Origin: Streptomyces uncialis
GTDB taxonomy: Bacteria > Actinomycetota > Actinomycetes > Streptomycetales > Streptomycetaceae
Length of the DNA stretch: 64,000 bases
Assembly: GCF_036250755.1 (NCBI RefSeq)
Contig: NZ_CP109583.1
Span: 2,108,001 to 2,172,000, forward strand
Direction: 5' to 3'
Of this stretch, positions 44,142-53,177 are shown piece after piece. Each line of letters opens with the position of its first letter. The first letter of the stretch is position 1. A model generated the notes under the pieces. The model did no database searches. It had not been told where the DNA came from and was given only the letters and a program-made list of their open reading frames with translations. The translations under genes were made by a program, and so were the position numbers.

Positions 44142-45265
44142 AGGGGCCAGTCGCCTATCCGCTTGTCGTAGCCGCCGGTGACGAGCCGGGGTTCACCGGC
44201 CACCTCGACCTGGCACAGCGCGCGGACCCAGCCGCAGCCGTAGGGGCCGAAGATGAAGGCGGCGCCGCCGACGGTGTCCACCAGGCTGCCGTCGGCCGGG
44301 TCCCAGAGCTTGACGCCCGGCCCGTCGCCCCCGGACGCGAGCAGGGTCCGGCCCCCGTACGTGACCGGGGACAGCGCGTGGAGCCATCCGAAGTCGTCCT
44401 TCATCGCGCGGAGTTGGTTCCCGGTCGCGGGGTTCCACAGTCGTACCCGCTCGTCGGTCCCGGCCGACGCGAGCAGGACGCGCTTCGGTCCGGGCACCAC
44501 GCACAGCGCGTTGGGCCAGCCGCCGACGTGACCGGTGAGCGTGCGGACCGGCTCGCCGGTGGTGGGGTCCCACAGCCGCACGGTCCCGTCGGTGTGGCCG
44601 GAGGCGAGGAGTTCCCCGTGCCCGCCCTTGACGGGCACCCCGCAGACGGCCATGACCTCACCGGCCTCCGGGGCCAGGACATGGACCGGCGCACCGGATT
44701 CGGGTCGCCACAGCCGCAGTTTGCCGTCCTGCGCGCCCGAGGCGACGAGGACCCCGCCGGGCGCGCGCACCTGGCACACGGACGACGGCCCGATACCCGC
44801 GCCCGTGAGGACGGCGACCTGCGCGGCGGCGTCCGGGTCCCAGAGCCGTACCGTGCGGTCCTTCGCCGCGGAGGCGAGCAGGACGCGGTCCCCGGTGTCC
44901 ACCTCGCACAGCGCCGTCACCCAGTCCCGGTGGCCCTTGAGCGCGGCGGCGGCTGAGCCGGTGGCCGGGTCGGTGATCCGTATCCGCCGCCGGGGTCCGG
45001 CGGCGGCCAGCAGCGTGCGACCACCGGTGCGCACCGGGGAGAGCGCGGTGACGCGTGGGGCGACCGCCCTGAGCAGGGACAGCCGGGCGACGACGAGGAC
45101 GACCATGATCACCCCGGCGGTGATGAGCGCCTGGACGACGTCGAGCACGCCGAACAGGGCGAGCACGAGAACGATCAGCCACAGCAGACGGACGCGCAGT
45201 ACGCGGAACAGCAGCCGGTGCAGCCCGTTCAGCAGATTCTCGTTCACCACTGCGGTAGCCCCCAT
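44132..45265 (-). CDS. Membrane-anchored WD40-repeat protein
   Basis: A 377-residue protein with two N-terminal membrane helices (LLWLIVLVLALFGVLDVVQAL, then AGVIMVVLVVARLSLL). Six to seven WD40 blades follow, with repeating LLASAAKDRTVRLWDPD, LLASGHTDGTVRLWDPT and LLASAGTDERVRLWNPA segments. It is a propeller scaffold facing probably the cytoplasm. No kinase or effector domain is attached. It is next to, but 30 bases beyond, the Opp operon end. Start chosen at MGATAVVNE. Confidence 0.8.
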   Translation of the reverse strand: MGATAVVNENLLNGLHRLLFRVLRVRLLWLIVLVLALFGVLDVVQALITAGVIMVVLVVARLSLLRAVAPRVTALSPVRTGGRTLLAAAGPRRRIRITDPATGSAAAALKGHRDWVTALCEVDTGDRVLLASAAKDRTVRLWDPDAAAQVAVLTGAGIGPSSVCQVRAPGGVLVASGAQDGKLRLWRPESGAPVHVLAPEAGEVMAVCGVPVKGGHGELLASGHTDGTVRLWDPTTGEPVRTLTGHVGGWPNALCVVPGPKRVLLASAGTDERVRLWNPATGNQLRAMKDDFGWLHALSPVTYGGRTLLASGGDGPGVKLWDPADGSLVDTVGGAAFIFGPYGCGWVRALCQVEVAGEPRLVTGGYDKRIGDWPLTA

Positions 45266-45294
45266 GATTCTCGTCGTCGCGCACTGATGCGGCG

Positions 45295-46143
45295 TCAAGT
45301 GTCCTGCCCTGTAGGCGCATTGGGCAACCAACCAACCGTGACGGCGGGTACCGGCCGGGGCGCGGGGGGCTTCGGGACGGCGGCGAGGAGTTCACGGGTG
45401 TACGGGTGGCGGGGAGCGCCGAGGACGTCGGCGGTGTCGCCGTACTCGACGACGCGGCCCTGGTGGAGGACTGCCACCCGGTCGCACAGGGCCCAGGCGA
45501 GGCCCACGTCATGGGTGATGAACAGCAGCCCGATGCCCTCCTGCCGGCGCAGCGCGTCGAGCAGTCCGAGCACCTGGGAGCGGACCGAGACATCGAGGGC
45601 GGACACCGGTTCGTCGCAGATCAGCGCCTCGGGACCCAGCGCGACGGCGGCGGCGATCACCACACGCTGGCGCTGACCGCCGGACAGCTCATGGGGGTAG
45701 CGGTGCCAGTAGCGTTCGGCGGGGGCCAGCCCGCAGCGTTCCATGGCCGCGACCGCGCGGGCGGTACGGTCCTCGCCGGGGGTGCCGATGCCCTGGATCT
45801 CCAGCCCTTCCAGTACCTGCGCACCGACCGTCCGGCGGGGGTTGAGGGACTGATAGGGGTCCTGGAAGATCATCTGGACGCTGCGCCGGAAGGCGCGGTC
45901 GGGTGTTCCGTCCAGGGGCCGGCCGCGGAACCGGACCGTGCCGTGGCTGGGCCGCTGAAGGCCCGTCAAGGTCCGGCCGAGGGTGGACTTGCCGCTGCCG
46001 GAGGCCCCGACCAGGCCCAGCACCTCACCCTCGTCCCAGGTCAGGTCGACGCCGCTGAGCGCGGTGACGGGGGCGGCGCCCCGGGTGCGGGCGGGAAAGG
46101 TGACGCCGAGATCCTCGACGGCGAAGAGGGGCTGGTCGCTCAT
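45295..46143 (-). CDS. oppF: Peptide ABC transporter ATP-binding protein (OppF/DppF)
   Basis: A 282-residue ATPase. Walker A GASGSGKST (about 40), the signature LSGGQRQRV (about 150) and Walker B ALICDEPVSALD are intact. MSDQPLF is the start, overlapping the oppD stop by ATGA; the upstream extension MARPGPGG is not needed. It energises peptide uptake with OppD through the two permeases encoded before them. Confidence 0.92.
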   Translation of the reverse strand: MSDQPLFAVEDLGVTFPARTRGAAPVTALSGVDLTWDEGEVLGLVGASGSGKSTLGRTLTGLQRPSHGTVRFRGRPLDGTPDRAFRRSVQMIFQDPYQSLNPRRTVGAQVLEGLEIQGIGTPGEDRTARAVAAMERCGLAPAERYWHRYPHELSGGQRQRVVIAAAVALGPEALICDEPVSALDVSVRSQVLGLLDALRRQEGIGLLFITHDVGLAWALCDRVAVLHQGRVVEYGDTADVLGAPRHPYTRELLAAVPKPPAPRPVPAVTVGWLPNAPTGQDT

Positions 46144-47165
46144 CGTGCGGCCTCCGGGGCCGGGGCGGGCCACGGCAGGAGGTGGCAGCGCGCGGTGTGG
46201 GACTCATGGGGGTGGGCGCGGGCCGTCGGGGCGTCGGCGCGGCAGCGGTCCATTGCCGCGTGGCAGCGCGGGGCGAAGGCGCAGCCCGGTTCGGGGGCGG
46301 CGGGGTCGGGCGGGGCGCCGGGGATCGGCGGGGGGAGTTCGCGGGGGCCGCCGACGGCGGGGAACGACGCGAGCAGCCGCTGGGTGTAGGGGTGCTGGGG
46401 GGAGCCGTAGACCTGGTCCACGTCCCCGGCCTCGACGACGCGTCCGGCGTACATGACGGCGACGCGGTCGCAGGTCTCGGCGAGGACGGACAGGTCGTGG
46501 GTGATCAGCAGGACGGACAGGTCCAATTCCCGGCGGAGTTCGTCGAGCAGGTCGAGGATGCGGCGCTGGGTGATGACGTCCAGGGCGGTGGTCGGTTCGT
46601 CGCCGATGATCAGGTCGGGTCCGCAGGCCAGGGCGAGGGCGATCATCAGTCGCTGGCGCTGTCCGCCGGAGAACTCGTGCGGGTAGGAGCGGACCCGGGC
46701 CGGGTCGAGCCGGACCTGGTCGAAGAGCTCGTGGACGCGGGCGTCGGCGGCGGCGCGGTCGAGTTCCGGGCGGTGCAGCCGGATGGCCTCGCGTATCTGG
46801 TCGCCGACGCGCATGACGGGGTCGAGGGCGTTCATCGCGCCCTGGAACACCATGGAGACGCGCCGCCAGCGCACCGCCCGCATCCCGCGCGGGGACAGGG
46901 CGTGCAGGGGGCGCGGTCCGTGCTCGGTGTCGAGCAGGAGTTCGCCCGCGGTGCGGACCAGGGCGTCGGGGAGCAGACCGAGGAGGGCGAGCGCGGTGGT
47001 GGTCTTGCCGCAGCCGGACTCGCCCGCGAGGCCGAGGGCCTCGCCGCGGCGCAGATCGAGGTCGACGCCGTCCACGATCCGGGCGGTGGGCAGGTCCTTG
47101 CGGGCGACGGTCAGGCCCCGCACGGTGAGCAGCGGGGGGCGGAGGGTCGTGGGGACGGTGTTCAT
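46140..47165 (-). CDS. oppD: Peptide ABC transporter ATP-binding protein (OppD/DppD)
   Basis: A 341-residue ATPase. Walker A GESGCGKTT (about 43), the signature FSGGQRQRL, Walker B DLIIGDEPTTALD, and the OppD/DppD C-terminal Cys-containing segment PGCAFAPRCHAAMDRC that can bind an iron-sulfur cluster. The start overlaps the preceding permease stop (ATGA). Confidence 0.93.
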   Translation of the reverse strand: MNTVPTTLRPPLLTVRGLTVARKDLPTARIVDGVDLDLRRGEALGLAGESGCGKTTTALALLGLLPDALVRTAGELLLDTEHGPRPLHALSPRGMRAVRWRRVSMVFQGAMNALDPVMRVGDQIREAIRLHRPELDRAAADARVHELFDQVRLDPARVRSYPHEFSGGQRQRLMIALALACGPDLIIGDEPTTALDVITQRRILDLLDELRRELDLSVLLITHDLSVLAETCDRVAVMYAGRVVEAGDVDQVYGSPQHPYTQRLLASFPAVGGPRELPPPIPGAPPDPAAPEPGCAFAPRCHAAMDRCRADAPTARAHPHESHTARCHLLPWPAPAPEAAR

Positions 47166-48121
47166 CGGTGCTCTCTGAGGCGGGGGTCAACGCGGCTCTC
47201 GATGGCGTGGCCGAGCAGGGAGAACCCGAGGACGACCAGGGTGATGCCGAGTCCGGGGGCGAGGAAGTAGCCCCAGGCCCCGCTGCCCATCGCCCCGGAG
47301 TCCTGGGCGGACTGGAGCATGCCGCCCCAGGAGAAGCGGTCGGGGTCCCCGAGGCCGAGGAAGGACAGGGTGGACTCGGTGAGCACCGCGAGCGCGACGT
47401 ACACGACGGCGTTGGCGAGGACGAGCGGCATCACATTGGGCAGGATCTGGGTGCGGATCACCCGGGCGCGTCCGGCGCCGAGCACGACGGAGCGTTCCAC
47501 GAAGGCACGGCGTTTGAGGGACATGACCTCGGCGCGGACGATGCGGGAGGTGCCCGCCCAGCCGAAGAGGCCGATGACGAGGATGAGCACGCTGGTGCGG
47601 CCGAGCGGGAGGTCCGCGGCGCGGTTGCCGAGGAGGCTCGCGGCGAGCACGGTGACCGGGATCATCGGCAGTACGAGGAACCAGTCGTTGAGGACGCCGA
47701 GGGCCCGGTCGACCCAGCCGCCGAAGTATCCGGCGGCGACACCGACGGCGGTGCCGATGACGGAGGACACGAGGGCCGCGGTGAAGCCGACGAGCATGGT
47801 GTCCTGGGTGCCGAGTATCAGTTGGGAGAGCAGGTCGCGCCCGTTCTCGTCGGTGCCGAGCCAGTGGCCGGCGGAGGGTCCGGCCATGATGTCCGCGGAG
47901 AAGGAGGCGGCGGCCCGGGGGTCCTGTGGTGCCAGCCAGGGAGCGGTGGCGGCGACCAGGGTGAACACGGCGAGCAGTGCGGCGCCCACCGCGCCGCGGC
48001 CGTCGCGCAGGACGGCCCGTACGGCGGTGGCGGCGCGGGCGCGGCGGCCCCGGTCACCGTGGCCGAGGAGGCGCCGGGCGGTGGCGCGGTGCTCCTCGTT
48101 CGTCGTCAGTGAGGGTTCCAT
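47162..48121 (-). CDS. oppC: Peptide ABC transporter permease (OppC/DppC)
   Basis: A 319-residue inner-membrane permease with six helices. N-terminal GAVGAALLAVFTLVAATAPW; the EAA loop is RAEVMSLKRRAFVERSVVLGAGRARVI (read in two parts). ATG 48121 with GGGAGAG upstream is preferred; ATG 48154, 5 bases after the oppB stop, is an alternative. Confidence 0.9.
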   Translation of the reverse strand: MEPSLTTNEEHRATARRLLGHGDRGRRARAATAVRAVLRDGRGAVGAALLAVFTLVAATAPWLAPQDPRAAASFSADIMAGPSAGHWLGTDENGRDLLSQLILGTQDTMLVGFTAALVSSVIGTAVGVAAGYFGGWVDRALGVLNDWFLVLPMIPVTVLAASLLGNRAADLPLGRTSVLILVIGLFGWAGTSRIVRAEVMSLKRRAFVERSVVLGAGRARVIRTQILPNVMPLVLANAVVYVALAVLTESTLSFLGLGDPDRFSWGGMLQSAQDSGAMGSGAWGYFLAPGLGITLVVLGFSLLGHAIESRVDPRLREHR

Positions 48122-48159
48122 GGTCGTCTCTCCCGTGGGTGTCGTCCCGTTCATGGGCG

Positions 48160-49125
48160 TCAGTCCCCGATCCGGGGGTCGAGCCGCCCGTAGAGCAGAT
48201 CGATGGCCAGGTTCATCGCGATCACCAGGACGGACGAGAGCAGGAACAGCCCCTGGAGCATGGGGTAGTCCTTGCCGTGGATGGCCTCCATGGTCAGCTG
48301 TCCGATGCCGGGCCAGGAGAACAGTGCCTCGACGGTGATGGCCCCGCCGAGGACGAAGCCGAGGTTGAGGCCGATCACGGTGACGACGGGCAGCATCGCG
48401 TTGCGGACGACATGGCGGCGGCGTACGGCGCGGGGGGTGAGGCCGATGGCGCGGGCGGTCAGGACGTAGTCCTCCCGCAGGGTGTCCACGACGGCGCTGC
48501 GCATGTTGACGGCGTACTGGGCGAGGAGGCCGAGGGTCAGGGTCGCCACGGGCAGGACGGCGTGCCGGGCGACGTCCGCGGCGTGCGCGAGGCCGGTGGC
48601 GGTGGAGCCGGGGGTCGACGCCAGGCCGGTGGGCAGCAGTTGCCACCACTGGGCGAAGACCGCGATGAGCACCATCCCGAGCCAGAAGCTCGGCATGGAG
48701 TAGAGGACGACGGAGCCCTGGGTGAGGAGCGTGTCGCGGGCACGGCCGCGTTTCCAGGCGGCGAGCAGTCCGATCCAGGGGCCGAGCAGCGAGGCGAGGA
48801 CGGTGGCGACCCCCACCACGAGCAGGGTGTTGGGCAGCGCGGTGAGCAGTTCCTCGGTGACGGGGCGGTTGGTGATGAAGGAGGTGCCGAGGTCACCGCC
48901 GAGGGTGTCCTTGAGATAGCGGACGAACTGGACCCAGGTGCTCTGGTCGAGTCCGCGCTGCCGGATCAGTGCTTCCTGGGCGGCCTCGGTGAGACTGGGG
49001 TTGCGGGCCAGGTCGTGCTTGGGGTCGCCCATGGCCCGGAAGATCACGAAGTTGAGCACGAGGACGAAGGCGAGGGTCCCGAGCGCGGTCAGCAGCCGGC
49101 CGGCGAGACGGCGTGGTGTCAGCAT
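48160..49125 (-). CDS. oppB: Peptide ABC transporter permease (OppB/DppB)
   Basis: A 321-residue six-helix permease. N-terminal LLTALGTLAFVLVLNFVIFRAM, extracellular DLARNPSLTEAAQEALIRQRG, EAA-type loop VDTLREDYVLTARAIGLTPRAV. GAGGGGG lies before the ATG. It follows the substrate-binding protein gene by 13 bases. Confidence 0.92.
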   Translation of the reverse strand: MLTPRRLAGRLLTALGTLAFVLVLNFVIFRAMGDPKHDLARNPSLTEAAQEALIRQRGLDQSTWVQFVRYLKDTLGGDLGTSFITNRPVTEELLTALPNTLLVVGVATVLASLLGPWIGLLAAWKRGRARDTLLTQGSVVLYSMPSFWLGMVLIAVFAQWWQLLPTGLASTPGSTATGLAHAADVARHAVLPVATLTLGLLAQYAVNMRSAVVDTLREDYVLTARAIGLTPRAVRRRHVVRNAMLPVVTVIGLNLGFVLGGAITVEALFSWPGIGQLTMEAIHGKDYPMLQGLFLLSSVLVIAMNLAIDLLYGRLDPRIGD

Positions 49126-49138
49126 CCGTGTGTCCCCC

Positions 49139-51049
49139 TCACTCGTCGGTCCAGTCGCGGATCTCGGCGGGACGGGCGCCCCGCCGGCGGCCCAGCGCGT
49201 AGCCGCCGCAGGCGGTGAGCAGGGCGAGCGCCAGCCAGGCGGGGGCGGGCACGCCGCTGCCGGTGTCGGCCGCGGCGGCCGTGGTGCCGGGCCTGGGGCC
49301 CGCGCGCAGGGCGGTGAGCTGGGACCAGTTGGTGCCGAAGGGTGAGCCCTTGCCGGTGCTGGGCGACGGCTGGTGGCCGTGCCAGGTGTCGTTGCGGGTG
49401 AGGACGATGTACGCGGAGAACACGGTGGGGATGTAGGGCAGTTCGGTCAGGGCGATGCGTTCCGCGCGGTGCATGGCGGCGACCCGTCCGGGCATCTCGC
49501 GGGAGCGCACGGCGTCCAGGGTGGCCTTGTCGTAGCCGGGATCGGAGTAGTACACATCGGCCCACGAGCTGCCGGTGCGCAGTACCTCCAGATTGAGGTC
49601 GGGGGTGCCGACGTCGCCGCTCCAGGCCCAGTAGAAGGCGTCGAAGCTGGGGGCGGTGCGGCCCTTGACGCTGCTCGGGTTGTAGATGGCGTTGTTGAGG
49701 GCGTCCTCGGTGACCACGGACATGTCGATGGTGATGCCGATCTCCGCGGCCCAGGCGCGGATACGGCGGACGGCGTTCTGGTCCTGGGTGGAGGTGGCGC
49801 GGACCATCATCTCGAACTCGGCCTTGGTGCCGTCCTTGACGCAGGGGGTGGTGGCGCAGTCCCAGCCGCCGTCCTTGAGGAGGGCGCGGGCCCTGGCGGG
49901 GTCGTGGCGGTAGCCGATCTCCGGGTCCTTCGCGAAGCCCTTGTAGTAGGCGGAGTAGTAGGGCGAGATCAGTCCGTCGGCGGGGAGGTTCTGTCCGGCG
50001 TAGATGGTCCGGGAGAGGTTGTCGCGGTCGATGCCCCAGGCGAGGGCGCGGCGGACGGCGGGGTCCTGGACGACGGCGGTGCGGACGTTCTTCGCGGGTC
50101 CGGCGCAGTCCCCGGCGCCGCCGGGCGGGCAGGAGTTGAACGCGATCTCGGAGTAGCCGGGGGCCGGGGAGCTCCAGACGGTGATGTCGCGGTCCTTCTT
50201 GAGCTTGGCGACCCAGCTGCTGTCGCCGTCGGCGACCATGTCCAGGCTGCCGAGTCTGATGTCCCGCAGCGCGGCCTCACCGGCCTGGTAGTGGACGAGC
50301 AGCACCCTGCGCATGGCGGGCCGTTCCCCGCGGAAGGCGGGGTTGGCGGTGAGGACGGTGGTGCCGCCCTTCTTGTACGCGGTGATCCGGAACGGGGCGG
50401 TGGTGACCGCGGGCAGCGGCATCCGTATCTTGTCGATCGACTCGACGGGGTATTTCGCGAAGACGTGCGCGGGCAGGACGGGGACGAAGGCCGATTCCAG
50501 CCGGGCGTCGGGTGCGGAGAGCGAGAACACGACGGTGAGCGGGTCCGGTGCGGTGACCTTCTTGATGTTCACGACGTAGCCGCGCAGGACGTTGGTCTCG
50601 TTGGCGCGGACGGTGTCGAAGGTCCACTTCACATCGGCGCTCGTCAGTGGCCTGCCGTCGGACCAGGTGATGCCGGGGCGCAGCCGGAAGGTCCAGGTGC
50701 GGCCGTCGGGTGAGGTGCGGTACGACTCGGCGAGGGAGTTGTCGAGGTCGGGGCGGCCGTCGGCGGTGCGGTAGTTGAGCAGCAGATCGTAGCCGAGCTG
50801 GCTGACGGAGTTGGCGAGCGAGTTCTGCTGGCCGAAGGGGTTGACGCTGTCGATCGGCTGGGAGTGGCCGATGCGGTAGTCGCCGTCCGGTGCGGGGGCC
50901 CGCTGTCCGGCGGACCCGGTGTCCGTCGCGGGGGCGGGGGTGGCCGCGGGGGCCGCGGTGGCCCCGGTGAGGGCGAGCAGGAGTGCCGCGACGAGTGCCC
51001 CGGTGCGGGACAGTGCCCGTCCGGGGCCGGTTCTGGTGCTGCTGGGCAT
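49139..51049 (-). CDS. oppA: Peptide-binding protein with C-terminal membrane anchor
   Basis: A 636-residue family-5 extracellular solute-binding protein: DYRIGHSQPIDSVNPFGQQN at the N-terminus, RPGITWSDGRPLTSADVKWT, and RRALAWGIDRDNLS. The signal peptide (ALVAALLLALTGATAAPAA) has no lipobox Cys. Instead the protein ends with AWLALALLTACGGYALGRRRG plus a short tail, a membrane helix with positive stop. So it is tethered from the C-terminus, unlike the usual lipoprotein. First transporter gene after the S9 peptidase. Confidence 0.88.
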   Translation of the reverse strand: MPSSTRTGPGRALSRTGALVAALLLALTGATAAPAATPAPATDTGSAGQRAPAPDGDYRIGHSQPIDSVNPFGQQNSLANSVSQLGYDLLLNYRTADGRPDLDNSLAESYRTSPDGRTWTFRLRPGITWSDGRPLTSADVKWTFDTVRANETNVLRGYVVNIKKVTAPDPLTVVFSLSAPDARLESAFVPVLPAHVFAKYPVESIDKIRMPLPAVTTAPFRITAYKKGGTTVLTANPAFRGERPAMRRVLLVHYQAGEAALRDIRLGSLDMVADGDSSWVAKLKKDRDITVWSSPAPGYSEIAFNSCPPGGAGDCAGPAKNVRTAVVQDPAVRRALAWGIDRDNLSRTIYAGQNLPADGLISPYYSAYYKGFAKDPEIGYRHDPARARALLKDGGWDCATTPCVKDGTKAEFEMMVRATSTQDQNAVRRIRAWAAEIGITIDMSVVTEDALNNAIYNPSSVKGRTAPSFDAFYWAWSGDVGTPDLNLEVLRTGSSWADVYYSDPGYDKATLDAVRSREMPGRVAAMHRAERIALTELPYIPTVFSAYIVLTRNDTWHGHQPSPSTGKGSPFGTNWSQLTALRAGPRPGTTAAAADTGSGVPAPAWLALALLTACGGYALGRRRGARPAEIRDWTDE

Positions 51050-51065
51050 GGTGGCGCGGGCCTTT

Positions 51066-53036
51066 CTACGGAGCGTCGAGCGGGAGGTGGTCGCGGAACC
51101 AGTCCAGGAGCCGCCGGTGGCGGTCGAGACGCCGGTCGAACCGTCCGGTGCCCTGGTAGAGGTGGCCGGACCCGGGGTAGAGCACGTACCGCACGGTCCG
51201 GCGCAGGGTGCGCAGGGCCAGGAAGAGCTGTTCGTTGTCGGCGGCGGGGCAGCGCAGGTCGTCCTCGGCCTGGAGCATCAGCAGCGGGGTGCGGATACGG
51301 TCGGCGAGCCGCAGGGGGGACGCCTCCCAGAGCCGGTCGGCGCCGTCGGCGGTGAGCGGGTCGCCCATGCCGGAGGCGGTGCCGTAGCCGGGGCCGATGT
51401 CGCAGTTGGCCCAGGCGGACACCTGGTTGCTGACGCCGTTCTCGGCGACGGCCGCGGTGAAGCGGTCGCTGGTGGCGATCATCCAGTGGGTGAGGAAGCC
51501 GCCGTAGGAGAGTCCGCAGATCCCGAGGCGGCCGGGGACGGAGCGGCCGGTGGCGACGAGGTGGTCGGCGACGGCGTGCACGTCCTCGGCGTCGGCGCGG
51601 CCCCACGCACCGTGCAGTCCGGCGACCCAGGCGCTGCCCCGGTCGGTCGAGCCGCGGGGGTTGGGCAGGGCGACCCGGTATCCGGCCGAGGCCAGCAGCA
51701 GGGCCTCGATGTTCGGCAGGGTTCCCCACTGGCCGGTGGGTCCGCCGTGCAGGGAGATCACGGTCGGCAGGGGCGCGGCGGCGTCGGCGCCGGGCGGGTG
51801 CAGCAGATGGACGGTGACCGGTCCGGCGGGGCCGGGGGCCTCGACGGTCTCCACGGTGGGCAGTCGCCGGCCGTCCAGCCAGCCGGAGCCGGCGGTGGTG
51901 AGCCGCCGGGTGCTCCCGTCGCCGTCCAGCGCGTACACCTCGGGGGCGGCGACGGCACCGGGCGGCACCAGGACGGCGGCGGTGAGCCCTCCGTGGCGGG
52001 CCAGCGAGGCGACCACGCTGCCCGGTCCGGCGAGCGGACCGCCGGTGACCAGGTCGTAGGGGCGGACGCCGCCCTCCTCGACGACGGCGGTGACCTCGGC
52101 CGTGTCCTCGGGTTCGGTCCACCAGTCGTGCAGATCGCTCTCGCCGCCCAGCGCGCCGACCCAGCGGTCCGTGTGCCCGGGGAGCAGGGGGGTGAGAGCG
52201 CCGGTGGCCGGGTCGAGGTGGAACGCCTGGGGCGGGTCCTGGTCCCGGGGATCGCGCACGGCGCGGCCGATCAGGGTGAGGGTGCCGTCCGGGCGGACAT
52301 GGTGGCGGATCACCCCGCCGTCGAGCGCGCCGACCGCTTGTGTTCCCCCGGGTGTCACGGCGTGGACCTGCGGACGGGGTGCGAGGTCCGCGTCCGGTCC
52401 GGGGTCGGCGAGGACGTACACCGTGCCGTCGGGGCCGACCCGGGGGCGGGCCACGGAGCGGGGGCCTTCGGTGAGCCGCCGTACCGTGCCGTCGAGGTCC
52501 ACCCGGTGGACATGGCGGGGGTGCAGCAGCAGCCCCTCGCCGTCCAGCCGCCAGCCCGCCCGTTCCAGGACCCGGCAGGTCGGTTCCGCGTCGGGGCCGG
52601 GGTCCCCCGCGGTGGACTGCGCGTCATGCTCCTCGGGCGCGTGCCCGTCCTCGGCGAGGACGGCCAGCCAGCGGCTGTCCGGACCCCAGTCGAGGTCGCG
52701 GACCCCGCGGGGGAAGGCGGGCAGCGGCCGGGGTGCGGTGCCCGGCAGCTCCAGGACGTGGGGACGGCCGTCGCGCAGGAACGCGAGGTGGCGTCCGTCG
52801 GGCGAGAAGCGCGGTGAGGTGTCGCACCAGGCGCCGTCGGTGAGCTGCCGGGCGGGCCCACCCGCGTGGGGCACCGCCCACAGGCCGATCCGGTCCCGTC
52901 CGGCGACGACCGTGCGCAGGGTGAACACGACCAGTCCGCCACCGGCGGCCGGGTGGACCGTGAGAGCGCCGATCGCCGTCTGTCCGGCCAGGTCCCCGGG
53001 AGCGATCCCGTCGCGCGGCGGGGTGGAAAGGGACAT
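51066..53036 (-). CDS. S9-family (prolyl oligopeptidase-like) serine peptidase
   Basis: A 656-residue peptidase. It has an N-terminal beta-propeller-like region with WD-type strands (about 1-400) and a C-terminal alpha/beta-hydrolase with GLSYGGF (Ser), LQAEDDLRCP (Asp) and GSGHLYQG (His). GGAAGGAG lies 7 bases before the ATG. There is no signal peptide, so it acts inside the cell, where it would cut imported peptides. It heads the minus-strand peptide uptake operon and is divergent from the Lrp regulator. Confidence 0.9.
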   Translation of the reverse strand: MSLSTPPRDGIAPGDLAGQTAIGALTVHPAAGGGLVVFTLRTVVAGRDRIGLWAVPHAGGPARQLTDGAWCDTSPRFSPDGRHLAFLRDGRPHVLELPGTAPRPLPAFPRGVRDLDWGPDSRWLAVLAEDGHAPEEHDAQSTAGDPGPDAEPTCRVLERAGWRLDGEGLLLHPRHVHRVDLDGTVRRLTEGPRSVARPRVGPDGTVYVLADPGPDADLAPRPQVHAVTPGGTQAVGALDGGVIRHHVRPDGTLTLIGRAVRDPRDQDPPQAFHLDPATGALTPLLPGHTDRWVGALGGESDLHDWWTEPEDTAEVTAVVEEGGVRPYDLVTGGPLAGPGSVVASLARHGGLTAAVLVPPGAVAAPEVYALDGDGSTRRLTTAGSGWLDGRRLPTVETVEAPGPAGPVTVHLLHPPGADAAAPLPTVISLHGGPTGQWGTLPNIEALLLASAGYRVALPNPRGSTDRGSAWVAGLHGAWGRADAEDVHAVADHLVATGRSVPGRLGICGLSYGGFLTHWMIATSDRFTAAVAENGVSNQVSAWANCDIGPGYGTASGMGDPLTADGADRLWEASPLRLADRIRTPLLMLQAEDDLRCPAADNEQLFLALRTLRRTVRYVLYPGSGHLYQGTGRFDRRLDRHRRLLDWFRDHLPLDAP

Positions 53037-53123
53037 CGACACGCTCCTTCCCAGTTGTCCGATGTGCGGTCCGGTGTGCGGTCCGGTCCGGTAAGTGGCG
53101 CTCAGCTTGCCAGCACATCGATA

Positions 53124-53163
53124 TTCAGACAAGAGACGTCTTGAGATTTACTCAATCAGACAT
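53124..53163. promoter_or_regulatory. Operator-like repeats in the S9 peptidase/Lrp divergent region
   Basis: An AT-rich island holds CAAGA-GACG-TCTTG (53130-53143) and two direct copies of A(T/A)TCAGACA spaced about 30 bases (53124, 53154). Such spaced sites suit an Lrp-type octamer wrapping DNA. The island should contain both divergent promoters. Confidence 0.5.
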
Positions 53164-53177
53164 CTACTCTTTGACTC

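Noticed and set aside
49373..50713. 446-residue Gly/Val-rich plus-strand frame opposite the peptide-binding protein
   Set aside because: Low-complexity antisense frame; the minus strand encodes a recognisable family-5 binding protein.
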